From NCBI GenBank assembly GCA_045604545.1, contig JAZUOG010000048.1, positions 1-8,664 on the forward strand: DNA of 8,664 bases, read 5' to 3'. Under the pieces are notes generated by a model. The model ran no database searches. It saw only the letters and a list, made by a program, of their open reading frames with translations, and was not told the DNA's origin. Of the stretch, positions 1 to 6,057 are shown piece after piece (positions within the stretch are counted from its first letter, which is position 1; every line of letters starts with the position of its first letter). This DNA is from RGIG1959 sp045604545 (GTDB taxonomy: Bacteria > Bacillota > Clostridia > Oscillospirales > Acutalibacteraceae). The position numbers were made by a program, and so were the translations under genes.

Positions 1-20
1 TCCGAAACAGCTGTTTCGGA
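1..20 (-). terminator. Perfect 20-bp palindrome, possible terminator stem of the GH13 gene cut by the window edge
   Basis: The first 20 bases are a perfect inverted repeat (arms TCCGAAACAG and CTGTTTCGGA). As RNA they would fold into an 8-bp stem with an AGCU loop. The palindrome begins 18 bases beyond the stop codon of the minus-strand glucosidase gene, where a transcription terminator is expected. The T-tract that would prove this would lie beyond the window, so it cannot be confirmed. A dyad protein-binding site is the alternative. Confidence 0.45.
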
Positions 21-38
21 CGGGTACGGCTGTTATTC

Positions 39-1715
39 TCAGATTTCAAACACGATCGCCTGATAAGGCTTGAGCGTCAGCTCACGGCCGTCGATCTCCA
101 CATCATCATAGTTGGAGACCACTACGCTCTTGACATCACAGGGAAGGGTGACCTTGTGCTCTGCCTTGAGGTAGTTGTTGATGACGAACGCCTTGGAGGT
201 CTCGCCGATACGCTTGTAGGCGATGATATCGCCGTCGTCCAGCATCGCCGACTCGAAATCGCCCAGGCTGAGTGCTTCGGAGACCACCGACTCCTTGCGG
301 GCTTTGACCAGCTTCTTGTAGTAAGACAGCACGGAGTTCGGATCGTTTTTCTGCGACTCCACGTTGATCTCGGTGTGGTTCGGGTTGATGGGCAACCACG
401 CCTTGCCGTCGGTGAAGCCGGCGTTCTCGCCTGCCGTCCACTGCATCGGGATACGGTTCTGGTCACGGCTGTACTCGAGACCGTACATCTTCTTCTCCAG
501 CGGCAGACCGGCCTCTGTCCAGCTCTTCCAGTTGTTGCGGGTGGAGATGTCGTTGACCTCGTCAATGGAGTTGAACTTGATGTTGGTGGAGCCGATCTCC
601 TGACCCTGATAGATGAACGGGGTACCGCGCAGGTTCATAAACATCGTCGCGAGCATCGTCACGCCGTGATAGTCGCGCTGATCACCGGTCGGGAGATACT
701 TGTTGACCGAGCGGGAATAGTCGTGGTTCTCGAGATAGACCGCCGTCCAGCCGATCTTTTGCGCCAGCTCCATGTGATAGAAAATGCTGTCACGAAGCTC
801 GGCGGTGGGGATATCCTCCTTCAGGCGGGCATTCTCCCAACCGAGACCCCAGAAGTTGATCTCCGAATAGGTGAAGTCGAACAGCATGCTGAAATAGCCG
901 TTGTCGCCGACATAGTTGTGCACCTTTTCCTCGGGAACACCGGGAGCCTCCGCGACCGTCATGCAGTCGGCATCATAGCCGGTGAATGCCTTGTCGCGCA
1001 TTTCTGCAAGGAACTCGTCGATACCGGGGGTGTTACGACCCCAGCCCTGCAGTCCGCACATACCGTCGGGACCGTCCGCGGGGTGAGACGCGAGGGATTC
1101 CTCTTTCTTGATGTGGACGATCGCGTCGACGCGGAAGCCCGCAATACCGCGATCCAGCCACCAGCGGATCATCTCATACAGCTTCTCTCTCAGCTTAGGA
1201 TTCTCCCAGTTGAGATCGGGCTGTTTCTTGCCGAACAGGTGCATATAGTAGCGGTCGCCGCCGACGTTTTCCCACGCCGAGCCGCCGAACATGGAACGCC
1301 AGTTGTTGGGAGGGCCGTCCTTGCTCTCGCGGAAGTAGAAATACTCCGCCTCTTCGCAGTTCGGATCGGCAAGCGCCTTCTGGAACCACTCGTGCTCGTC
1401 GGAGCAGTGGTTGATGACCAGGTCCATGATGATCTTGATGCCGCGTTTTTTCGCTTCGTCGATCAGCTCATACATATCCTCATTGGTGCCGAACAGCGGA
1501 TCGATCGCATAGTAATCCGAGATGTCATAGCCGCAATCGTCCATCGGCGATTTGTAAAGCGGGCTGATCCACACGACGTCGATGCCGAGATCCTGCAGAT
1601 GATCGAGCTTTTCGATGATACCGCGGATATCACCGATACCGTCGCCGTTGCTGTCTTTAAAGCTGCGGGGGTAGATCTGATACGCCACCGCGCTCTTCCA
1701 CCAAGGTTGTTTCAT
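39..1715 (-). CDS. GH13 alpha-glucosidase (oligo-1,6-glucosidase-like)
   Basis: Cytoplasmic exo-acting glycoside hydrolase of 558 residues, the normal length for the oligo-1,6-glucosidase/alpha-glucosidase group (GH13_31-like), releasing glucose from short alpha-glucosides. The N-terminal signature WWKSAVAYQIYPRSF is followed by the Asp-rich calcium loop DSNGDGIGD (21-29), region I DLVINH (98-103), the subfamily marker QPDLN (165-169), region II GFRVDAI with nucleophile D197, the acid/base E256 in VAEAPG, and region IV ENHD with transition-state stabiliser D332. GTPFIYQGQEIG (364-375) and a C-terminal beta domain complete it. There is no signal peptide. The residue after the nucleophile is Ala198, whereas strict alpha-1,6 enzymes usually carry Val, so alpha-1,4 or mixed specificity is possible. 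Trehalose-6-phosphate hydrolase is the main alternative. The start is supported by AGGAGG at 1725-1730, nine bases upstream. The gene is monocistronic, with its own promoter. Confidence 0.93.
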   Translation of the reverse strand: MKQPWWKSAVAYQIYPRSFKDSNGDGIGDIRGIIEKLDHLQDLGIDVVWISPLYKSPMDDCGYDISDYYAIDPLFGTNEDMYELIDEAKKRGIKIIMDLVINHCSDEHEWFQKALADPNCEEAEYFYFRESKDGPPNNWRSMFGGSAWENVGGDRYYMHLFGKKQPDLNWENPKLREKLYEMIRWWLDRGIAGFRVDAIVHIKKEESLASHPADGPDGMCGLQGWGRNTPGIDEFLAEMRDKAFTGYDADCMTVAEAPGVPEEKVHNYVGDNGYFSMLFDFTYSEINFWGLGWENARLKEDIPTAELRDSIFYHMELAQKIGWTAVYLENHDYSRSVNKYLPTGDQRDYHGVTMLATMFMNLRGTPFIYQGQEIGSTNIKFNSIDEVNDISTRNNWKSWTEAGLPLEKKMYGLEYSRDQNRIPMQWTAGENAGFTDGKAWLPINPNHTEINVESQKNDPNSVLSYYKKLVKARKESVVSEALSLGDFESAMLDDGDIIAYKRIGETSKAFVINNYLKAEHKVTLPCDVKSVVVSNYDDVEIDGRELTLKPYQAIVFEI

Positions 1716-1755
1716 AAAGAGGTACCTCCTGTGCTTAAAAATTCAGGTTACTGTT

Positions 1756-1784
1756 AATATACCACAAATCGCACAAAAAAACAA
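1756..1784 (-). promoter_or_regulatory. Sigma-A-like promoter of the GH13 gene
   Basis: On the minus strand a -35-like TTGTTT (plus 1779-1784) is separated by exactly 17 bases from the -10 box TATATT (plus 1756-1761). Transcription would start near 1749 and give a leader of about 33 nt that contains the AGGAGG at 1725-1730. The -35 box matches consensus only in its first three bases. It lies in the T-tract and 3' stem of the terminator of the preceding gene, so the two elements overlap. Confidence 0.6.
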
Positions 1785-1811
1785 GGCGAAACCGTCAAGT
1801 TCCACCTTGTT
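1774..1811 (-). terminator. Rho-independent terminator after the flavodoxin-like gene
   Basis: Read on the minus strand, a 9-bp stem AACAAGGTG / CGCCTTGTT (plus arms 1803-1811 and 1780-1788, one G-U pair) closes a 14-nt loop and runs directly into a run of seven or more T (A-run at plus 1774-1781). It starts four bases past the stop codon of the flavodoxin-like gene. On the plus strand no T-tract follows, so it works in one direction. Confidence 0.85.
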
Positions 1812-1815
1812 TGAC

Positions 1816-2361
1816 TCAAATATTTTCCAGTTTTGCCGCCACGTCGTCCCAGTCGACGGTTTTGTCGGTATTTTTGACGTGAAGCGCCGCCGTCCGGGTC
1901 ACATTCAGCACCGTCAGCTGAGGGGCAAGCTGTGTCTCGAGCTGTTCGCCGTCATCGCGGTCACTTCCCGAAACGGTCAGCAGCACCGCCTTTTTCGGCA
2001 CGGCGATCGGCGGGCGAAGTTCATGCACAAACCGCGCCGCCCAGTAGCGTTGCAGACGGTCGATGACCGCCTTGAGCGGAGCGGGAAACGAACGGTTATA
2101 AACGGGTGTGACGATCACCAGCGTCGTCGCCTTTTCGATTGCTTCGTAAACGTCGTCCATGTCGGACTTGGCACAACCGAGCACCTTGTGACAATAGCGG
2201 CAGTCATCACACGGCTTCACCGCTCTTTTGAAGCAATCGATCATCGTCACGTTGCCGCTGTGCGCGGACAAATACAACGTTGCAAGCGTACCCGTCGCTC
2301 CGTCGGTGCGCGGCGCACCGAACAGCACCACCGTGTTCTCAGGGGACGAGGGTGTGTTCAT
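1816..2361 (-). CDS. Flavodoxin-fold NAD(P)H-dependent FMN reductase / iron-sulfur flavoprotein-like
   Basis: A protein of 181 residues that probably binds FMN and transfers electrons in the cytoplasm; its partner is unknown. The N-terminal strand and phosphate loop VVLFGAPRTDG (11-21) correspond to the GSPRxxGNT loop of this family. TPVYNRSFPAPLKAVIDR (85-102) is the characteristic second flavin-contacting segment. Between them, C51, C54, C57 and C63 form C-x2-C-x2-C-x5-C followed by an Asp-rich stretch, the compact motif that holds a 4Fe-4S cluster in archaeal iron-sulfur flavoproteins. Many flavodoxin-family reductases keep this pattern without a proven cluster. I chose ATG at 2361 because the fold begins just after it. 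An in-frame ATG at 2415 would add 18 residues unlike the family, and neither start has a good ribosome binding site. The start overlaps the 3' end of pyrB by 23 bases in another frame, suggesting translational coupling. A terminator follows at once. Confidence 0.82.
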   Translation of the reverse strand: MNTPSSPENTVVLFGAPRTDGATGTLATLYLSAHSGNVTMIDCFKRAVKPCDDCRYCHKVLGCAKSDMDDVYEAIEKATTLVIVTPVYNRSFPAPLKAVIDRLQRYWAARFVHELRPPIAVPKKAVLLTVSGSDRDDGEQLETQLAPQLTVLNVTRTAALHVKNTDKTVDWDDVAAKLENI

Positions 2362-3409
2362 CGCAGTAGTCGCACACAAGCATATCGCTCTCCCTTCGGA
2401 AGCTTCTGGGCACATACAGTTCGCGGTTGGTGATGCAGTTGGGATTGCCGCAGGTGTGAAGCGAGCCGACCGGCAGATCGGCGAGCATCTTTTCCGATTT
2501 TTCGAGCATCGTCATGATCAGTGCCATACGGGCATACAGACCGTATTCCGTCTGCTCATAATACTTAGCGCGGGGGTCATCGTCCACCTCGACGGTGATC
2601 TCGTCCACGCGCGGCAAGGGGTGCATCACCACCAGATCCTCTTTGGCAAGCTTCATCTTTTCGGCATCGAGAATGTACACGCCGCTTTGACGATGGTATT
2701 CTTCGATGGAGGCAAAACGTTCCCTCTGAATGCGCGTCATATACAGCACGTCCAGCTGTCCGATCGCCTCGGCGAGGTTGTCCACTTCTTCAAACTGACA
2801 GCCGCTGCGGCGGAGTTGATCGCGCACATACACCGGCACACGCAGGTCGGGTGTCGAGATGAGCACGAAGCGATTGCCGGGGAAGCGGCTCATCGTTTTG
2901 ATCAACGAATGCACCGTGCGTCCGTTTTTCAGATCGCCGCACAGACCGATGCACAGATCGTCAAAGCGTCCCTTTTCGTTGCGCAGGGTCACCAGATCGG
3001 TGAGCGTCTGCGTCGGGTGCAGATGACCGCCGTCGCCCGCGTTGATGACGGGAACGCGCGAATACATCGACGCCACCTTGGCGGCACCCGCCATCGGGTG
3101 GCGCATCGTGATCAGGTCGGCATAGCCGCTGATGACGCGCACGGTATCCTTGAGCGATTCCCCTTTGGCAACGGACGAGTTGTTGGGATCATCGAAGCCG
3201 ATGAGCTGTCCGCCGAGTCTGAGCATCGCCGTCTGGAAGGACATCTGCGTGCGGGTGGACGGCTCATAAAACAGCGTTGCCATGATCTTTCCGTCACACA
3301 CGTGGGCATACTTCGCCATATTTTCACGGATATCACAAGCAAGGTCGGTCAGTTGTTCCCACTCTTCGGTGGACAGATCACACAGATCGATCAGATGTCT
3401 TGTTTGCAT
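2339..3409 (-). CDS. pyrB: Aspartate carbamoyltransferase with PyrI-like C-terminal zinc tail
   Basis: Condenses carbamoyl phosphate and aspartate to N-carbamoyl-aspartate, the committed step of pyrimidine synthesis. All catalytic landmarks are present: PSTRT (50-54) binding carbamoyl phosphate, the flexible-loop lysine in SSVAKGES (K82), RHP (103-105), GDGGHLHPTQTLTDL (125-139), MTRIQRERF (224-232) and HPLPR (263-267). The family's catalytic chain is about 305-310 residues; this protein has 356. The extra 45 residues contain HTCGNPNC (318-325) and CDYC (346-349), giving C-x4-C-x20-C-x2-C. That matches the zinc domain at the C-terminus of the regulatory subunit PyrI, including the NCIT sequence after the second cysteine. 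PyrI's nucleotide-binding domain is absent. The start is supported by AGGAG at 3416-3420, six bases upstream. The 3' end overlaps the flavodoxin-like gene. A hairpin terminator lies directly upstream, and no separate promoter is visible. Confidence 0.95.
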   Translation of the reverse strand: MQTRHLIDLCDLSTEEWEQLTDLACDIRENMAKYAHVCDGKIMATLFYEPSTRTQMSFQTAMLRLGGQLIGFDDPNNSSVAKGESLKDTVRVISGYADLITMRHPMAGAAKVASMYSRVPVINAGDGGHLHPTQTLTDLVTLRNEKGRFDDLCIGLCGDLKNGRTVHSLIKTMSRFPGNRFVLISTPDLRVPVYVRDQLRRSGCQFEEVDNLAEAIGQLDVLYMTRIQRERFASIEEYHRQSGVYILDAEKMKLAKEDLVVMHPLPRVDEITVEVDDDPRAKYYEQTEYGLYARMALIMTMLEKSEKMLADLPVGSLHTCGNPNCITNRELYVPRSFRRESDMLVCDYCDEHTLVP

Positions 3410-3431
3410 GGCTGGCTCCTTTCGTTTTTTG

Positions 3432-3461
3432 AAAAAGCGGCGTGCCGTGGCGCGCCGCTTT
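3432..3461 (-). terminator. Terminator-like hairpin between ackA and pyrB
   Basis: On the minus strand a 9-bp perfect stem AAAGCGGCG / CGCCGCTTT (plus arms 3453-3461 and 3434-3442) closes a 10-nt loop and is followed by CTTTTTC. It begins 11 bases beyond the ackA stop codon. Only about 11 bases separate the T-run from the pyrB ribosome binding site, so the hairpin may terminate most ackA transcripts and allow partial or regulated read-through into pyrB. Confidence 0.75.
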
Positions 3462-3472
3462 GGTAAAATTCA

Positions 3473-4675
3473 TTACATGGCCTCAACGATCGCCTTGGTA
3501 TCGCGCGCGATGACCAGCTCTTCGTTGGTGGGAATGACATACGCCTTGATGGCGGAATCCGCGCCGCTGATCTCAATCTCGGTGCGGCGGGTGTTGTTGG
3601 CTTCCTCGTTGATGGTCATGCCGAGGTAGGACAACGCCTCGAGCACCTCACGACGGAGCCGGCACTGGTTCTCGCCGACACCGGCGGTGAACACGATGGC
3701 ATCCAGACCGCCCAGAGCCGCAACATAGCCGCCGACATATTTGACGATCTCATACACACGCATATCCCATGCAAGCTGAGCGCGCGCGTTGCCCTCTTCC
3801 ATTGCCGCGGTCAGATCGCGGTCGTCGCTGGACACACCGGAGATGCCGAGGATACCGGACTTTTTGTTCATGAGGGTGTCCATCTGGGAGGGCGTGAGGT
3901 TTTCCTTCTCCATCACGAAGGTGACGACAGAGGGATCGATCGCGCCGCAACGGGTACCCATCAGGAAGCCGTCGAGCGGAGTCAGACCCATCGTGGTGTC
4001 GATGACCTTGCCGTCCTTCACAGCGGAGATGGAAGAGCCGTTGCCGATGTGGCAGGTGATGATGCGGGTGCCTTCCGTCTTGCCGAGCAACTCACAGCAA
4101 CGCGCCGTCACATAGCGGTGCGAGGTGCCGTGGAAGCCGTAGCGGCGAATGGCATATTTCTCATAGTATTCATAGGGCAGACCGAACATATACGCCTTTT
4201 CGGGCATGGTCTGATGGAAGGAGGTGTCAAACACAACGACCTGCGGCACTTCCTCGCCGAACGCGGCAACCGCCGCGCGGATACCCTGCACGTGAGCGGG
4301 GTTGTGAAGCGGAGCGAGCGGCGACAGCGCGTCGATCTGCTCAATGACTTCGGGAGTGACCAGCACGGATTTGTTGAACACCGCGCCGCCCTGGACGATG
4401 CGGTGACCGATCGCGGACACCTCAGACAAGCTGTCAAGCACCTTGCCCTCGCCTTCAGTGAGAGCCGCCTTCACGCGACCGAACGCCACGGTGTGGTTGG
4501 GCATATCATAGGTTTCTTTGTCGATTTCGAAGCCGTTCGCGTTCTCATAGGAGAACAGACCGCCCTCCAAGCCGATGCGCTCGCAGTTACCCTTCGCGAT
4601 AACCTTCTCGCCGTCCATGTCAATGAGCTGATACTTCAGCGAGGAGCTGCCGGCGTTGATGACCAGAATTTTCAT
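3473..4675 (-). CDS. ackA: Acetate kinase
   Basis: Interconverts acetyl phosphate + ADP and acetate + ATP, the ATP-yielding last step of acetate fermentation in the cytoplasm. It has 400 residues, the usual length. It opens with MKILVINAGSSSLK (N7, S10, S12, K14) and contains HR (91-92), PLAPLHNP (120-127), VFDTSFHQTMP (148-158, D150), RRYGFHGTSH (177-186, H182), the ATP-binding CHIGNGSS (208-215), GTR (240-242), GVGEN (332-336) and PTNEELVIARD (382-392), which holds the metal-binding glutamate. Two otherwise well-conserved spots differ: VQGG (94-97) where VHGG is usual, and GTRCGAIDP (240-248) where GTRSGDIDP is usual. These look like lineage variants, not damage. The start at 4675 fits the family N-terminus and has AAGGA at 4686-4690; an upstream in-frame ATG at 4735 would add a 20-residue extension unlike the family. 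No pta gene is adjacent. A near-consensus promoter precedes it. Confidence 0.97.
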   Translation of the reverse strand: MKILVINAGSSSLKYQLIDMDGEKVIAKGNCERIGLEGGLFSYENANGFEIDKETYDMPNHTVAFGRVKAALTEGEGKVLDSLSEVSAIGHRIVQGGAVFNKSVLVTPEVIEQIDALSPLAPLHNPAHVQGIRAAVAAFGEEVPQVVVFDTSFHQTMPEKAYMFGLPYEYYEKYAIRRYGFHGTSHRYVTARCCELLGKTEGTRIITCHIGNGSSISAVKDGKVIDTTMGLTPLDGFLMGTRCGAIDPSVVTFVMEKENLTPSQMDTLMNKKSGILGISGVSSDDRDLTAAMEEGNARAQLAWDMRVYEIVKYVGGYVAALGGLDAIVFTAGVGENQCRLRREVLEALSYLGMTINEEANNTRRTEIEISGADSAIKAYVIPTNEELVIARDTKAIVEAM

Positions 4676-4692
4676 AATACGATCGTCCTTTC

Positions 4693-4741
4693 GCGGTATT
4701 CTTGCAATTTCCGCAGAGATGCGGTATACTGGCAATATACC
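4693..4741. repeat. Imperfect direct repeat and overlapping inverted repeats in the ackA/tmcAL intergenic region
   Basis: A 16-base direct repeat (GCGGTATTCTTGCAAT at 4693-4708 and GCGGTATACTGGCAAT at 4721-4736, 14 of 16 identical) is spaced 28 bases start to start. Superimposed are two inverted repeats: CCGCA-GAGA-TGCGG (4711-4724) and GGTATA-7 nt-TATACC (4723-4741). They share two bases, so the two hairpins could exclude each other in the ackA leader RNA. The segment also contains the predicted tmcAL promoter. Confidence 0.6.
4702..4730 (+). promoter_or_regulatory. Predicted promoter of tmcAL
   Basis: TTGCAA (4702-4707) and TATACT (4725-4730) are separated by exactly 17 bases, a good sigma-A-type promoter reading right, with a start site near 4737 and a leader of about 100 nt to tmcAL. 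Its -35 and -10 boxes fall within the two copies of the 16-base direct repeat, so a protein binding those repeats would block it. Confidence 0.55.
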
Positions 4742-4771
4742 TTACTTATTATATTCTCTTACCGACTATTC

Positions 4772-4800
4772 ATTATAGTACGGATTTCCGTAATTTTCAA
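4772..4800 (-). promoter_or_regulatory. Near-consensus ackA promoter with a dyad in its spacer
   Basis: On the minus strand TTGAAA (plus 4795-4800) lies 17 bases from a perfect TATAAT (plus 4772-4777), the strongest promoter in the window. Transcription would start near 4765 and give a leader of about 90 nt before ackA. The spacer contains a perfect inverted repeat, TACGGA-2 nt-TCCGTA (4779-4792), which fills the gap between the -35 and -10 boxes and is placed as a repressor or MerR-type activator operator would be. Confidence 0.8.
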
Positions 4801-4838
4801 GTGCTTTTCGCATTTTTCGTCAAAAGGAGAGGCTTTTC

Positions 4839-6047
4839 ATGAAGATCGCCGGCATTATCGCGGAATACAACCCGTTTCACAACGGACACGCCTATCACAT
4901 TGAGCACACCCGCGCCGAAAAAGAGGGCGATGCTACCCATGTGGTCGCGGTGATGAGCGGGTGGTTCACCCAGCGCGGCGAGCCGGCACTGTGCGACCCG
5001 TTCACGCGCGCCGAAGCCGCTCTCAAGGGCGGTGTCGACCTCGTCATCGCGTTGCCGCTTCCGTGGGTGCTGTCCTCCGCCGAAGGGTTTGCCGAGGGCG
5101 GTGTACAGCTTCTTAACGCGCTCAACTGCGTCGATATGCTCAGCTTCGGCAGTGAATGCGGCGACATCGACGCGCTCTCTGTTGTCCGAAGCGTGCTGGA
5201 CTCTCCCCGCACTGTCGGACGTATGCGCGGATTGATGGACACGGGACTGTCCTATGCCGCCGCAAGACGGCAGGCGGTCGCCGAAACAAGCGGCGAAAAC
5301 CGTGCCGGACTTCTTGACACGCCCAACAACACCCTCGCCGTGGAATACCTCGGCGCACTGTCCCGCACCGACAGCCGTATGACCCCCTTCACCGTCAGAC
5401 GCATGGGCGCGGAACACGATTCGCTGTCCCCCATCGGCGGCATGGCGTCCGCCTCCTATATCCGCGAACTGATCCGTTCGGGACGCGTCAGAAACATCGC
5501 CGCTTTTGTTCCCTCTGCGGTATGCAACCTGTTGATCGACGCCGCGGAAAAGGGCGTGTGTCCCTCCCGCGAAGAGCTTGCCGAGCGGGCGGTGCTGGCA
5601 TTTCTCCGACTGAAGTCTGCCGCGGATTTCACCGTTCTTCCCGCTGTCAGCGAAGGACTTGAAAACCGGCTTTACCGCGCCGTGCGTGAGGCGCAGGATC
5701 TCGAATCCCTCATCATGCTTGCCAAAACCAAGCGGTATGCCCGCACCCGTTTACAGCGTCTGATCTACTGTGCTTTTCTGGGCGTGACCGCCGACATGAC
5801 AAACGACGCACCGCCGTATCTCCGCGTGCTGGGAGCCAACGCCAAAGGACGCGATATTTTGCGCCTTGCCAAGGAAAACGGCACATCGCTCCCCGTCATT
5901 TCCCGCGCTTCGCAGGCACAGGGGCTCGACGACCGCGCCAAGCGCATCTTTGAACTGGAATGTAAAGCCGCCGATCTGTTCGGGCTGTTTTTGCCCGCCC
6001 CGCCGCCCTGCGGAAGCGAAATGACCATCGGCACCGTGATGCTGTGA
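4839..6047 (+). CDS. tmcAL: tRNA(Met) cytidine acetate ligase (TmcAL, YlbM family)
   Basis: Members of this family activate acetate with ATP to acetyl-adenylate and transfer the acetyl group to the wobble cytidine (C34) of elongator tRNA-Met, forming ac4C. The 402-residue length is normal. The N-terminus GIIAEYNPFHNGH (5-17) carries the nucleotidyltransferase HxGH motif (H14-H17). Other family hallmarks are MSGWFTQRGEPAL (39-51), the LSFGSE block (101-106), TPNNTLAVEYLGAL (161-174) and MASASYIRELI (202-212). The helical C-terminal part varies more within the family. The start is backed by AGGAG at 4825-4829, nine bases upstream. The gene diverges from ackA, a fitting neighbour because TmcAL uses free acetate. 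Two genes follow on the same strand at short distance. Older databases may call it a 'nucleotidyltransferase' or 'UPF0348' protein. Confidence 0.93.
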   Translation: MKIAGIIAEYNPFHNGHAYHIEHTRAEKEGDATHVVAVMSGWFTQRGEPALCDPFTRAEAALKGGVDLVIALPLPWVLSSAEGFAEGGVQLLNALNCVDMLSFGSECGDIDALSVVRSVLDSPRTVGRMRGLMDTGLSYAAARRQAVAETSGENRAGLLDTPNNTLAVEYLGALSRTDSRMTPFTVRRMGAEHDSLSPIGGMASASYIRELIRSGRVRNIAAFVPSAVCNLLIDAAEKGVCPSREELAERAVLAFLRLKSAADFTVLPAVSEGLENRLYRAVREAQDLESLIMLAKTKRYARTRLQRLIYCAFLGVTADMTNDAPPYLRVLGANAKGRDILRLAKENGTSLPVISRASQAQGLDDRAKRIFELECKAADLFGLFLPAPPPCGSEMTIGTVML

Positions 6048-6057
6048 CATAAATGCC

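Noticed and set aside
156..1757. 533-residue open frame on the plus strand opposite the GH13 gene
   Set aside because: It is antisense to a gene with complete catalytic motifs, has no ribosome binding site of its own, and its composition (rich in V, L, R, H, D) is typical of the mirror frame of GC-rich coding DNA.
2362..2415. N-terminal extension of the flavodoxin-like protein from ATG at 2415
   Set aside because: The extra 18 residues are unlike the family N-terminus and are read from the zinc-tail region of pyrB in another frame. There is no Shine-Dalgarno before 2415.
2228..3466. 412-residue plus-strand open frame across pyrB
   Set aside because: It mirrors pyrB, has no recognisable domain, and runs through the terminator hairpin between ackA and pyrB.
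4676..4735. 20-residue N-terminal extension of acetate kinase
   Set aside because: The family begins with MKILVINAGSSS at 4675, which has its own AAGGA. The extension would be read from the leader repeats and inverted repeats.
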